NCBI GenBank assembly: GCA_903930395.1
Contig: CAIYYE010000530.1
Location: forward strand, 1 to 7,628
Origin: an uncultured beta proteobacterium
GTDB lineage: Bacteria; Pseudomonadota; Gammaproteobacteria; Burkholderiales; Rhodocyclaceae
Direction of reading: 5' to 3'
Length of the DNA: 7,628 bases
The notes beneath the pieces are model-generated. The model worked only from the letters and a program-made list of their open reading frames with translations. It was not told the DNA's origin and did no database searches. A program made the translations under genes and the position numbers. Shown here in pieces: positions 1-5,212 of this stretch (the stretch's first letter is position 1; every line of letters starts with the position of its first letter).

Positions 1-2
1 AA

Positions 3-62
3 CGAGGCGAAGCCGGCTACTCGCTGATCCGGGTGACCGGACAGGTCAGGCCGAATCGATGA
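3..62 (+). CDS. possible C-terminal tail of an unidentified gene (partial, cut by window edge)
   Basis: Plus-strand frame 3 is open from the window edge to a TGA at 60-62 and encodes 19 residues, RGEAGYSLIRVTGQVRPNR. Most codons end in G or C, as in the neighbouring genes, and the peptide looks like an ordinary protein end with alternating hydrophobic residues (YSLIRVTGQV). If real, the gene converges on flgN and their 3' ends overlap by 17 bases. Nineteen codons are too few to name a family, and an open stretch this short can occur by chance. Confidence 0.3.
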   Translation, partial: RGEAGYSLIRVTGQVRPNR

Positions 63-93
63 TGCGACTACCTGTCGTGGATGCCGCCTGACC
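44..93. repeat. inverted repeat at the flgN 3' end
   Basis: GGTCAGGC (44-51) and GCCTGACC (86-93) are perfect 8-base inverted arms separated by 34 bases and span the flgN stop codon. A competing short hairpin, TGACC-ggaca-GGTCA, occupies 34-48. Neither is followed by a T-run on either strand, so I do not call a rho-independent terminator. It may only be a weak mRNA end structure or chance. Confidence 0.3.
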
Positions 94-504
94 GTCCCGG
101 CTGTAGAGCGATTGCTCAGACTCGCTGCGGGTCAGGATGGACAGCGCATCGCTGGTCTTTTGATGCAGGGCGTTGATCAGACTGCCATTCACTTCATTGA
201 TTTCGCGGGCTTCACGAGCCACCGCGAGCAGCCCTGCCCAGAGTTTTGCCGACTCGGTCTCGCGTGGGTGGGCGGCCAACCATGCATGCATGTCTGTCGT
301 ACTCTCCTGGCCCGGGGAGAGTGCCTGGGCGCGTTCTGCCCCAAGGGTGTTAAGGCTTTCAGCCAGGGCCAGCTTTTTCGTGTTGATATCGGCCAGTTCG
401 TCACTGGTGCCGGCGCGCAGAATCTCCTGTTCGCGCAACAGCGTATCCCGGAAGCGAACGACCAGTGCTGCCTCGTTCTTCAGCAGTGCGGCCAGCGCGC
501 TCAT
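46..504 (-). CDS. flgN: FlgN, export chaperone for hook-filament junction proteins
   Basis: FlgN is a small cytoplasmic chaperone that binds the hook-filament junction proteins FlgK and FlgL and delivers them to the flagellar type III export gate. The 152-residue product has the expected length and an almost wholly helical composition: a leucine- and alanine-rich N-terminal helix (about 1-30), a second helix (about 34-62), and a long C-terminal helix (about 84-128) rich in A, E and N. The polar tail (about 129-152) includes LYSRDGQ. I start it at the ATG at 504-502, because this overlaps the flgM stop as TGATG and has AAGG about five bases upstream. A TTG three bases earlier would add one residue. 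The assignment rests on position next to flgM plus composition, since FlgN sequences diverge strongly. Translation is probably coupled to flgM and transcription shares its sigma-28 promoter. Confidence 0.88.
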   Translation of the reverse strand: MSALAALLKNEAALVVRFRDTLLREQEILRAGTSDELADINTKKLALAESLNTLGAERAQALSPGQESTTDMHAWLAAHPRETESAKLWAGLLAVAREAREINEVNGSLINALHQKTSDALSILTRSESEQSLYSRDGQAASTTGSRIIDSA

Positions 505-782
505 CAAGCCTTGCGTTGGGAGTCGAGCAGGTCGCGGGCGGACTGGATCAGTCCATCGGCAATGGCTTCGGGATTGACCTTGAAACGCCCCTGCGAAATC
601 GCATCCTTGATTTCCTGAATGCGTGCCGCGTTAACCGGGGGCTTGTCGGTGCTTTGCATGGCGCCGGCAAGTTGGCTCAGACTGACGGATTCACCGGTGC
701 TCGCGGCTTCGTGGGCCGGGCGTGCAGTCGGGCGGGGCGCTGTCGGCGTCGGGCCTGGTTTGTAGGTGCTGTCGATTTTCAT
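504..782 (-). CDS. flgM: FlgM, anti-sigma-28 factor
   Basis: FlgM binds the flagellar sigma factor FliA (sigma-28) and blocks late flagellar genes until the hook-basal body is complete, when FlgM is exported through it. The product is 92 residues, the usual size. It opens with MKIDS, has a disordered proline/threonine/alanine-rich N-terminal part (about 9-30), and then the conserved sigma-binding region: SLSQLAGAM (about 34-42), VNAARIQEIKDAISQGRFKV (50-69) and NPEAIADGLIQSARDLL (70-86). The start at 782 is the only sensible ATG. The ribosome binding site is weak (GCGAG about 9 bases upstream), which suits a factor needed in limited amounts. The gene follows flgA on the same strand after 65 bases that hold a sigma-28 promoter, and overlaps flgN by one base. 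The family assignment is secure. Confidence 0.95.
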   Translation of the reverse strand: MKIDSTYKPGPTPTAPRPTARPAHEAASTGESVSLSQLAGAMQSTDKPPVNAARIQEIKDAISQGRFKVNPEAIADGLIQSARDLLDSQRKA

Positions 783-818
783 GATAGGGCTCGCAATACT
801 TTTTTGGTCTCAGACGGT

Positions 819-845
819 ATAACGGCCGTCCAGGCTGAAACTTTA
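819..845 (-). promoter_or_regulatory. sigma-28 (FliA) promoter for flgMN
   Basis: On the minus strand, TAAAGTTT (845-838), an 11-base spacer and GCCGTTAT (826-819) match the known FliA consensus TAAAGTTT-N11-GCCGATAA: all eight bases at -35, six of eight at -10, and exact spacing. Transcription would start near 812 and give a leader of about 30 bases before the flgM ATG. The -35 box lies two bases past the flgA stop. This gives the standard feedback, in which sigma-28 drives synthesis of its own inhibitor. A small inverted repeat, GACGG (813-817) / CCGTC (826-830), overlaps the -10 region; its relevance is unknown. Confidence 0.88.
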
Positions 846-847
846 GC

Positions 848-1543
848 TCAAAATTCGATTTCCACACTGCCGTCAGCACGGGCCGTGCCAGTTATTGTCT
901 GGCCGGAGTTCATGCGAATCTGGGTCGACTGCCCGATGGCCGCGTTATTGATCGCCTTTCCCTCGGCACTGACCGCGAAACCGGCGCCTTTCGATATGAC
1001 TCTGACGGTCTGGCCCGGGCGGATCACGATCGGCGCCACCAGTTGATCCTGACGTATGGTCTGGCCGGCCCCAAGCGAATTGCGCAGGGTCTTGCCGACG
1101 ACGCTGGCCGGGTCGCTGACCACACCAGTAGCCATGTGGGAAATGTCGCCACTGAGCGTGACAAGGTCGGACTCGGTAATGACCTGACCGGCAATTAATG
1201 CTCGGCTGGTCGTTACATAGTTGCCGGACACGGCAATTTGAGCCGGTACGAGAACGCTCCAGCTATTGGGCGACAGGCAGCGGACGCCGATATGGGTCCG
1301 GCCGACGATCTTGCTCCCTTGCGGGGTAAATGCCTCAAGTGCCGAACAGGGCGGCAGTCGGCTGGCATCGAACTGTCCCATGGTGATCGTTGTTTTGCCG
1401 GCAAGATTTTTCGTTTGCAGCCGGATGTGCTGTTCCGCCGTGTCCACGATCATTGCGGAGTCTGCCGCAGTGGCAGGCAGGCAGTGTGGCAGCAGGAAAA
1501 GCAGGGCAATGAAACGCATGAGCATGGCCGTATTTTGCCCCAT
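848..1543 (-). CDS. flgA: FlgA, P-ring assembly chaperone (SAF domain)
   Basis: FlgA is a periplasmic chaperone that helps FlgI subunits assemble into the P ring around the rod. With the start used here the product has 231 residues, close to the family's usual length of about 220-240. It has a Sec signal peptide with hydrophobic core FIALLFLLPHCL, cleaved at ATA-AD near residue 26-27, and an N-terminal domain with two cysteines (66 and 89) placed to form the disulfide known for this family. A SAF domain follows (about 110-170, with ALIAGQVITESDLV), then the C-terminal beta domain ending TGTARADGSVEIEF. The start is uncertain. The frame is open back to 1630, but starts at 1630 or 1621 would run into flgB, and 1585 or 1573 would sit inside the sigma-54 promoter. 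ATGs at 1543, 1525 and 1519 all leave a usable signal peptide, and none has a strong ribosome binding site. It is transcribed divergently from flgB, towards flgMN. Confidence 0.9.
   Translation of the reverse strand: MGQNTAMLMRFIALLFLLPHCLPATAADSAMIVDTAEQHIRLQTKNLAGKTTITMGQFDASRLPPCSALEAFTPQGSKIVGRTHIGVRCLSPNSWSVLVPAQIAVSGNYVTTSRALIAGQVITESDLVTLSGDISHMATGVVSDPASVVGKTLRNSLGAGQTIRQDQLVAPIVIRPGQTVRVISKGAGFAVSAEGKAINNAAIGQSTQIRMNSGQTITGTARADGSVEIEF
875..890 (-). promoter_or_regulatory. candidate sigma-54 promoter inside flgA, upstream of flgM
   Basis: The minus strand reads TGGCACG-GCCC-GTGCT (890 to 875). Against the sigma-54 consensus TGGCACG-N4-TTGCW this has one mismatch, and it keeps the diagnostic GG-N10-GC spacing. 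The start point would be near 864, about 80 bases before flgM, giving a second promoter ahead of the sigma-28 one. It lies within flgA coding sequence and also forms a hairpin-like palindrome (876-888), so it could be coincidental. Confidence 0.35.
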
Positions 1544-1572
1544 GACGTCTTGATCTGCCTGCAAATTTTCCA

Positions 1573-1588
1573 TGGCATGAAGCATGCT
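1573..1588 (+). promoter_or_regulatory. probable sigma-54 promoter of the flgB operon
   Basis: TGGCATG-AAGC-ATGCT matches the sigma-54 consensus TGGCACG-N4-TTGCW with two mismatches and exact GG-N10-GC spacing (GG at 1574-1575, GC at 1586-1587). The start would be near 1599, giving a 21-base leader that contains the flgB ribosome binding site GGAG (1610-1613). It is correctly placed in the divergent flgA-flgB gap. In many polarly flagellated gamma- and betaproteobacteria this operon needs RpoN plus an enhancer-binding protein. I see no clear activator site. A 10-base palindrome, AAGCATGCTT (1580-1589), covers the -12 region. Confidence 0.65.
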
Positions 1589-1619
1589 TTTAACGAAGCA
1601 ATAATAGTTGGAGATAAGC

Positions 1620-2030
1620 ATGCCGGACATCGCTCAAAATTTTTCAGTACTCAGCAAGGCGCTCGACTTGCGTTCGCAGCGCCATCAGGTGCTGGCCTCC
1701 AATATCGCCAATGCGGATACGCCGAACTACAAGGCGCGTGATATCGATTTCAAGTCGGCCATGCAGAACGCGCTGTCGGGTCGTGCCGATGCCGGCGCCC
1801 TGAGCATGGCGAAGACTTCCGGGACCCATCTGGCAGGCAATGGTACGAGCGGTCCGGGCCTCCTGCAGTATCGCAGCGAGACCCAGTCGGCGGTCGATGG
1901 CAATACGGTCGATATGGATGTCGAGCGCGCCCAGATCACAGACAACGCGCTTCAGTACCAGATTCTCACCCAGTTGATCAGCAACAAGTTCCAGGGGCTG
2001 CGCAGCGCGATGGCCTCGTCGCAAGGTTAA
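1620..2030 (+). CDS. flgB: FlgB, proximal rod protein
   Basis: FlgB is a proximal rod subunit close to the MS ring and the export gate. The 136-residue product matches the family's usual length. The N-terminal rod helix and motif are intact: [20 protein letters not shown] (11-30) followed by [14 protein letters not shown] (31-44), with the TPNYKA form typical of FlgB. A variable glycine/alanine-rich middle (about 50-85) leads to [20 protein letters not shown] (94-113) and a C-terminal helix [18 protein letters not shown] (114-131), which packs against the N-terminal helix in the axial family. The ATG at 1620 is chosen because GGAG lies seven bases upstream and it starts the canonical protein; a TTG at 1608 overlaps that ribosome binding site. 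It is the first gene of the operon, with flgC 11 bases downstream. Confidence 0.97.
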   Translation: MPDIAQNFSVLSKALDLRSQRHQVLASNIANADTPNYKARDIDFKSAMQNALSGRADAGALSMAKTSGTHLAGNGTSGPGLLQYRSETQSAVDGNTVDMDVERAQITDNALQYQILTQLISNKFQGLRSAMASSQG

Positions 2031-2041
2031 GGAGAGTTTGC

Positions 2042-2452
2042 ATGAGCCTGTTTAACGTCTTCCAGGTGTCCTCGAGTGCGATGACAGCGCAGTCGATGCG
2101 CCTCAACGCCGTGGCTTCCAATCTGGCCAATGCCGACAGTATCGTCTCGTCGGACGGCAAGCCTTACCGGGCCAAGCAGGTGGTGTTCGAGGCGACGCCG
2201 ATGGGCGGGGCCGGCGACATCGCCAAAGGGGTTCGCGTCCGTCAGGTTGTCGAAGATGCCTCGCCGCCCCGCATCGTCTACGACCCGAAGAATCCGGCCG
2301 CCGATGAAAAGGGTTACGTGTCCTTTCCCAACGTCAATGTGGTCGAGGAAATGACCAACATGATTTCCGCCTCGCGCTCGTACCAGACGAACGTCGAGGT
2401 CATGAATACCGCCAAGACCATGATGCTGCGTACCTTGCAGATCGGTCAATAA
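2042..2452 (+). CDS. flgC: FlgC, proximal rod protein
   Basis: FlgC is a second proximal rod subunit and stacks with FlgB and FlgF. The product has 136 residues, standard for the family. Residues 1-32 form the axial N-terminal motif ([20 protein letters not shown] then [10 protein letters not shown]). The FlgC-specific block [20 protein letters not shown] (80-99) runs into [20 protein letters not shown] (100-119) and the C-terminal helix to residue 136. No truncation or altered key motif is seen. GGAG at 2031-2034 directly follows the flgB TAA and lies seven bases before the ATG, and the gap to flgD has the same TAA-GGAG arrangement. It is co-transcribed with flgB. Confidence 0.98.
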   Translation: MSLFNVFQVSSSAMTAQSMRLNAVASNLANADSIVSSDGKPYRAKQVVFEATPMGGAGDIAKGVRVRQVVEDASPPRIVYDPKNPAADEKGYVSFPNVNVVEEMTNMISASRSYQTNVEVMNTAKTMMLRTLQIGQ

Positions 2453-2463
2453 GGAGAAGCATC

Positions 2464-3135
2464 ATGAGTAACACAATCAACACTGCCACCATCAATTCCG
2501 TCCAGCAGCAGCTTTCCGAGAACAAGACCTCGACAACCAGCGCGGCGGATCAGCTGGGCGACCGCTTCATGACCATGCTGGTGACGCAGATGCAGAACCA
2601 GGACCCGCTCAATCCCATGGATAACGCGGAAATCACCAGTCAGCTGGCGCAGATCAATACCGTCAAGGGCATCGACAGTCTCAACAGCACGCTGCAGAAG
2701 CTGCTCTCGTCCTACAGCGATGCACTATCCATGCAGTCCTCGTCGCTGGTCGGCAAAAATGTCCTTGCCGCCGGCAATTCTCTCCCCCTCGTGGATCAGG
2801 GGGCCATTGGCGGCATCAAGCTGGACGGCGATGCCGACAAGGTCAGTGTCCTGATCAGCGACGCCAATGGCGTCAAGGTGGCGCAGCAGGATCTCGGGGC
2901 GCAAAAGGCCGGCGTCATCGATTTTGCGTGGGATGGCAAGGATGCCAACGGAAACCGCGTGGCCAACGGCAATTATCAGTTCTCCGTGCAGGCGACCCAG
3001 GGCGCTAACAAGGTGACAGCGACCGCCCTCGAAGTTGGCACGGTATCTGCTCTTGTCAGAGGACAGAACGGCTTCCAGCTTGAAATCCCCGGCACAGGTC
3101 TGGTTGATTTCAACGCGGTCCAGCAAATTTACTGA
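2464..3135 (+). CDS. flgD: FlgD, hook assembly scaffold (hook cap)
   Basis: FlgD caps the growing hook and directs FlgE polymerisation, and is removed when the hook is finished. The 223-residue product matches the usual length. A disordered polar N-terminal segment (1-28) acts in export. The conserved block LGDRFMTMLVTQMQNQDPLN (31-50), PMDNAEITSQLAQINTVKGI (51-70) is the FlgD signature. After a linker rich in serine and glutamine come the C-terminal domains: a tudor-like part (about 93-120 and 190-223, including SLVGKNVLA and VGTVSALVRG) enclosing the FlgD Ig-like domain (about 122-188, with WDGKDANGNRVANGNY at 156-171). GGAG at 2453-2456 precedes the ATG. A sigma-54-like site lies within its last 100 bases (see 3036). 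Confidence 0.97.
   Translation: MSNTINTATINSVQQQLSENKTSTTSAADQLGDRFMTMLVTQMQNQDPLNPMDNAEITSQLAQINTVKGIDSLNSTLQKLLSSYSDALSMQSSSLVGKNVLAAGNSLPLVDQGAIGGIKLDGDADKVSVLISDANGVKVAQQDLGAQKAGVIDFAWDGKDANGNRVANGNYQFSVQATQGANKVTATALEVGTVSALVRGQNGFQLEIPGTGLVDFNAVQQIY
3036..3051 (+). promoter_or_regulatory. candidate internal sigma-54 promoter within flgD, upstream of flgE
   Basis: TGGCACG-GTAT-CTGCT fits TGGCACG-N4-TTGCW with one mismatch and GG-N10-GC spacing, a closer match than the site at the head of the operon. The start would be near 3062, about 95 bases before the flgE ATG. It could boost flgE, whose product is needed in far more copies (about 130 per hook) than the rod proteins. It lies over codons for the conserved FlgD stretch EVGTVSA, so the match may follow from the protein sequence alone. 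Confidence 0.35.
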
Positions 3136-3156
3136 GATTGAGACAAGGAGTACATC

Positions 3157-4428
3157 ATGGCATTCCAACAAGGTTTGAGCGGCCTGGCTTCTTCCTCCAA
3201 GGCACTTGACGTCGCCGGCAACAACATTGCCAACGCCTCGACGGTCGGTTTCAAGTCCTCGGCGACCCACTTCGCTGACGTCTATGGCGCTTCCCTGCAG
3301 GGTGGCGGCGGTTCGCAGATCGGTATCGGTAGTACGCTGAGTGGTGTGCTGCAGCAATATACGCAGGGCAATATCACCTCGACCAATAACCCGCTCGACA
3401 TCGCCATCAACGGCACCGGTTTCTTCGGCATGTCGCAGAACGGCAGCACGAGCTACACCCGGAATGGCCAGTTCCACCTCGACAAGAACGGCCTCATCGT
3501 CAATGACCAGAACCGCAGCCTGCTCGGCGTTCTGGCCGACCCGACCGGCGCCATTCCGCAGCAGCCGCCAACCGATCAGCTCAAGGTCGATTTCGTGACC
3601 GGTACGCCGAACCCGACCTCGACGGCTTCGGTCACGGCCAACCTGGACTCCCGGCAGACGCCGCCTGTTCTGGCCACCTTCGATCCGACGCAGCCGACCA
3701 GCTTCAACAGTTCCACGGCGATGACGGTGTACGACTCCCTGGGGAATCCGCATACCCTGTCCTACTATTTTGTAAAGACGGCAACGGCCAATGAGTGGTC
3801 GCAATACACCCGGCTGGATGGCAATTTGCCGACCGGGATGACGGCCTTGACCGAGGTGCCGGATCGTCTGGTTTTCTCGCCGACTGGTGTGCTGACCGCC
3901 ACCTACCTGCAGGGTTCGGCAACGGCCACCACCATTCCCGGTGTTTTGCCCAAGTCGTTTGGCGTTACGACGGGCGCCACCAGCCCGCTGCTGTTCTCGG
4001 TCAATATTCCGACCATGACGCAGTTCGGCAGCCCGTTCGCCGTCAATGACCTGACCCAGAACGGCTTCGCGCCGGGCAATCTGGCCGGTATCAGCGTTTC
4101 CAAGGACGGTATTGTCCAGGCCCGCTACGACAACGGTCAGGTGCGCAATATCGGCCAGGTCGCCCTGTTCAACTTCCGTAATCCGAACGGTCTGACCTCC
4201 ATCGGCAACAACCAATGGACGGAAACCGGCGACTCCGGGCAGCCGACGCCGGGCAATCCGAATACCGGCATTTTCGGTGTGTTGCAGGCATCGGCCGTTG
4301 AGGAATCGAACGTCGACCTGACGGCCGAACTGGTCAACCTGATCGTCCAGCAGCGGAATTATCAGGCCAGCGCCCAGTCGATCAAGACGCAGGACCAGAT
4401 TCTCCAGACCCTGGTCAATATCCGCTAA
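3157..4428 (+). CDS. flgE: FlgE, hook protein
   Basis: FlgE polymerises into the hook, the universal joint between rod and filament. The 423-residue product is slightly longer than the 402 of E. coli, which is normal because the exposed middle domains vary. The N-terminal axial motif is GLASSSKALDVAGNNIANAS (9-28) with TVGFKSSATHFADVY (29-43). A core-domain signature follows, GNITSTNNPLDIAINGTGFF (71-90) then YTRNGQFHLDKNGLIV (100-115). The variable D2 region (about 165-290) includes AMTVYDSLGNPHTLSYYFVK. The C-terminus has SNVDLTAELVNLIVQQRNYQ and closes with QTLVNIR (417-423). A glycine run (QGGGGSQ, about 48-54) sits where FlgG has its rod-specific insert. A strong AAGGAG (3145-3150) lies six bases before the ATG, the best ribosome binding site here, consistent with high hook-protein demand. 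Confidence 0.98.
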   Translation: MAFQQGLSGLASSSKALDVAGNNIANASTVGFKSSATHFADVYGASLQGGGGSQIGIGSTLSGVLQQYTQGNITSTNNPLDIAINGTGFFGMSQNGSTSYTRNGQFHLDKNGLIVNDQNRSLLGVLADPTGAIPQQPPTDQLKVDFVTGTPNPTSTASVTANLDSRQTPPVLATFDPTQPTSFNSSTAMTVYDSLGNPHTLSYYFVKTATANEWSQYTRLDGNLPTGMTALTEVPDRLVFSPTGVLTATYLQGSATATTIPGVLPKSFGVTTGATSPLLFSVNIPTMTQFGSPFAVNDLTQNGFAPGNLAGISVSKDGIVQARYDNGQVRNIGQVALFNFRNPNGLTSIGNNQWTETGDSGQPTPGNPNTGIFGVLQASAVEESNVDLTAELVNLIVQQRNYQASAQSIKTQDQILQTLVNIR

Positions 4429-4456
4429 TCGCTACTGACCGACTGAGCACGACACC

Positions 4457-5200
4457 ATGGATCGTCTGATCTACACCGCAATGACCGGCGCCAAGCATGT
4501 CTTCATGCAGCAGGCCGGCACGGCCAACAATCTGGCCAATGCCAGCACGGTCGGTTTCAAGGCGCAGGAGCATCGCTTCCGCGCCGTGCCGGTCCTTGGT
4601 GAAGGAATGCCGACCCGGGCGTTTGTCGTCGATGCCTCGGTCAGTGATGTGTTCAGCGAAGGTCCGGTGATGTTTACCGGCCGCAACCTCGATGTTTCAG
4701 TCCAGGGCCGTGGCTGGCTAGCCGTTCAGATGCCGGACGGCAGCGAGGCTTATACCCGGGCTGGTAGCCTGGACGTAGATGTGACGGGCGTGTTGCAGAC
4801 CAAGAGCGGTTACCCGGTGGTCGGCGATGGTGGTCCGATCACCATTCCGCCCGACAACAACATTGAAATCGGCCCGGACGGCACGATTTCCGTGGTTCCC
4901 AGTTTTGGTACGCCGAACAATGCCAATGCCATCGGGCGCCTGAAGCTGGTCAATCCGCCTGAGGCCGATCTGGTGCGCGGTACCGAAGGCTTGTTTCGCC
5001 TGCGCAGCGGCCAGCCGGCCGAGGTGGATGCGACGGTACGGGTTGCTTCCGGCACGCTGGAGGGCAGTAACGTCAATGTGACCGATGCGATGGTCAATCT
5101 GATCAGCCTTTCGCGCCAGTTCGAAATGCAGATCAAGATGCTGCAAACCGCTGATACCAACGCCCAGCGCGCCGATCAGTTGCTTACACTGAATTCCTGA
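4457..5200 (+). CDS. flgF: FlgF, proximal rod protein
   Basis: FlgF is a rod subunit between the FlgB/FlgC part and the distal FlgG rod. The 247-residue length is close to the 251 of E. coli. The FlgF-type start MDRLIYTAMTGAKHVFMQQA (1-20) is followed by the axial motif NNLANASTVGFKAQEHRFRA (24-43). The core shows GPVMFTGRNLDVSVQGRGWL (69-88) and EAYTRAGSLDVDVTGVLQT (97-115), and the C-terminal helix has LEGSNVNVTDAMVNLISLSR (201-220) and FEMQIKMLQTAD. The 28-base gap after flgE is the longest in the operon and holds no good ribosome binding site, only GAG at 4444-4446, ten bases before the ATG. The ATG is still preferred because the protein begins exactly there. Poor initiation could reduce FlgF relative to FlgE. 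Confidence 0.97.
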   Translation: MDRLIYTAMTGAKHVFMQQAGTANNLANASTVGFKAQEHRFRAVPVLGEGMPTRAFVVDASVSDVFSEGPVMFTGRNLDVSVQGRGWLAVQMPDGSEAYTRAGSLDVDVTGVLQTKSGYPVVGDGGPITIPPDNNIEIGPDGTISVVPSFGTPNNANAIGRLKLVNPPEADLVRGTEGLFRLRSGQPAEVDATVRVASGTLEGSNVNVTDAMVNLISLSRQFEMQIKMLQTADTNAQRADQLLTLNS

Positions 5201-5212
5201 CAGGACTAAATC

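Noticed and set aside
783..847. A rho-independent terminator between flgA and flgM
   Set aside because: The GACGG / CCGTC inverted repeat is short, has an 8-base loop, and is followed by an A-run rather than a T-run in the direction of transcription.
876..888. GCACGGGCCGTGC palindrome as a terminator or operator
   Set aside because: It lies inside flgA codons with no T-run beside it and no second copy in the window. It is better recorded as part of the sigma-54-like site.
2027..2449. A 140-codon minus-strand frame opposite flgC
   Set aside because: It covers flgC almost exactly, and flgC is secure. The histidine- and arginine-rich translation has no family resemblance.
2725..4215. A 496-codon open frame on the minus strand across flgD and flgE
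   Set aside because: It lies wholly antisense to two unmistakable genes. Its translation is rich in G, R, D and H without a recognisable domain, as expected when a GC-rich coding strand is read backwards.
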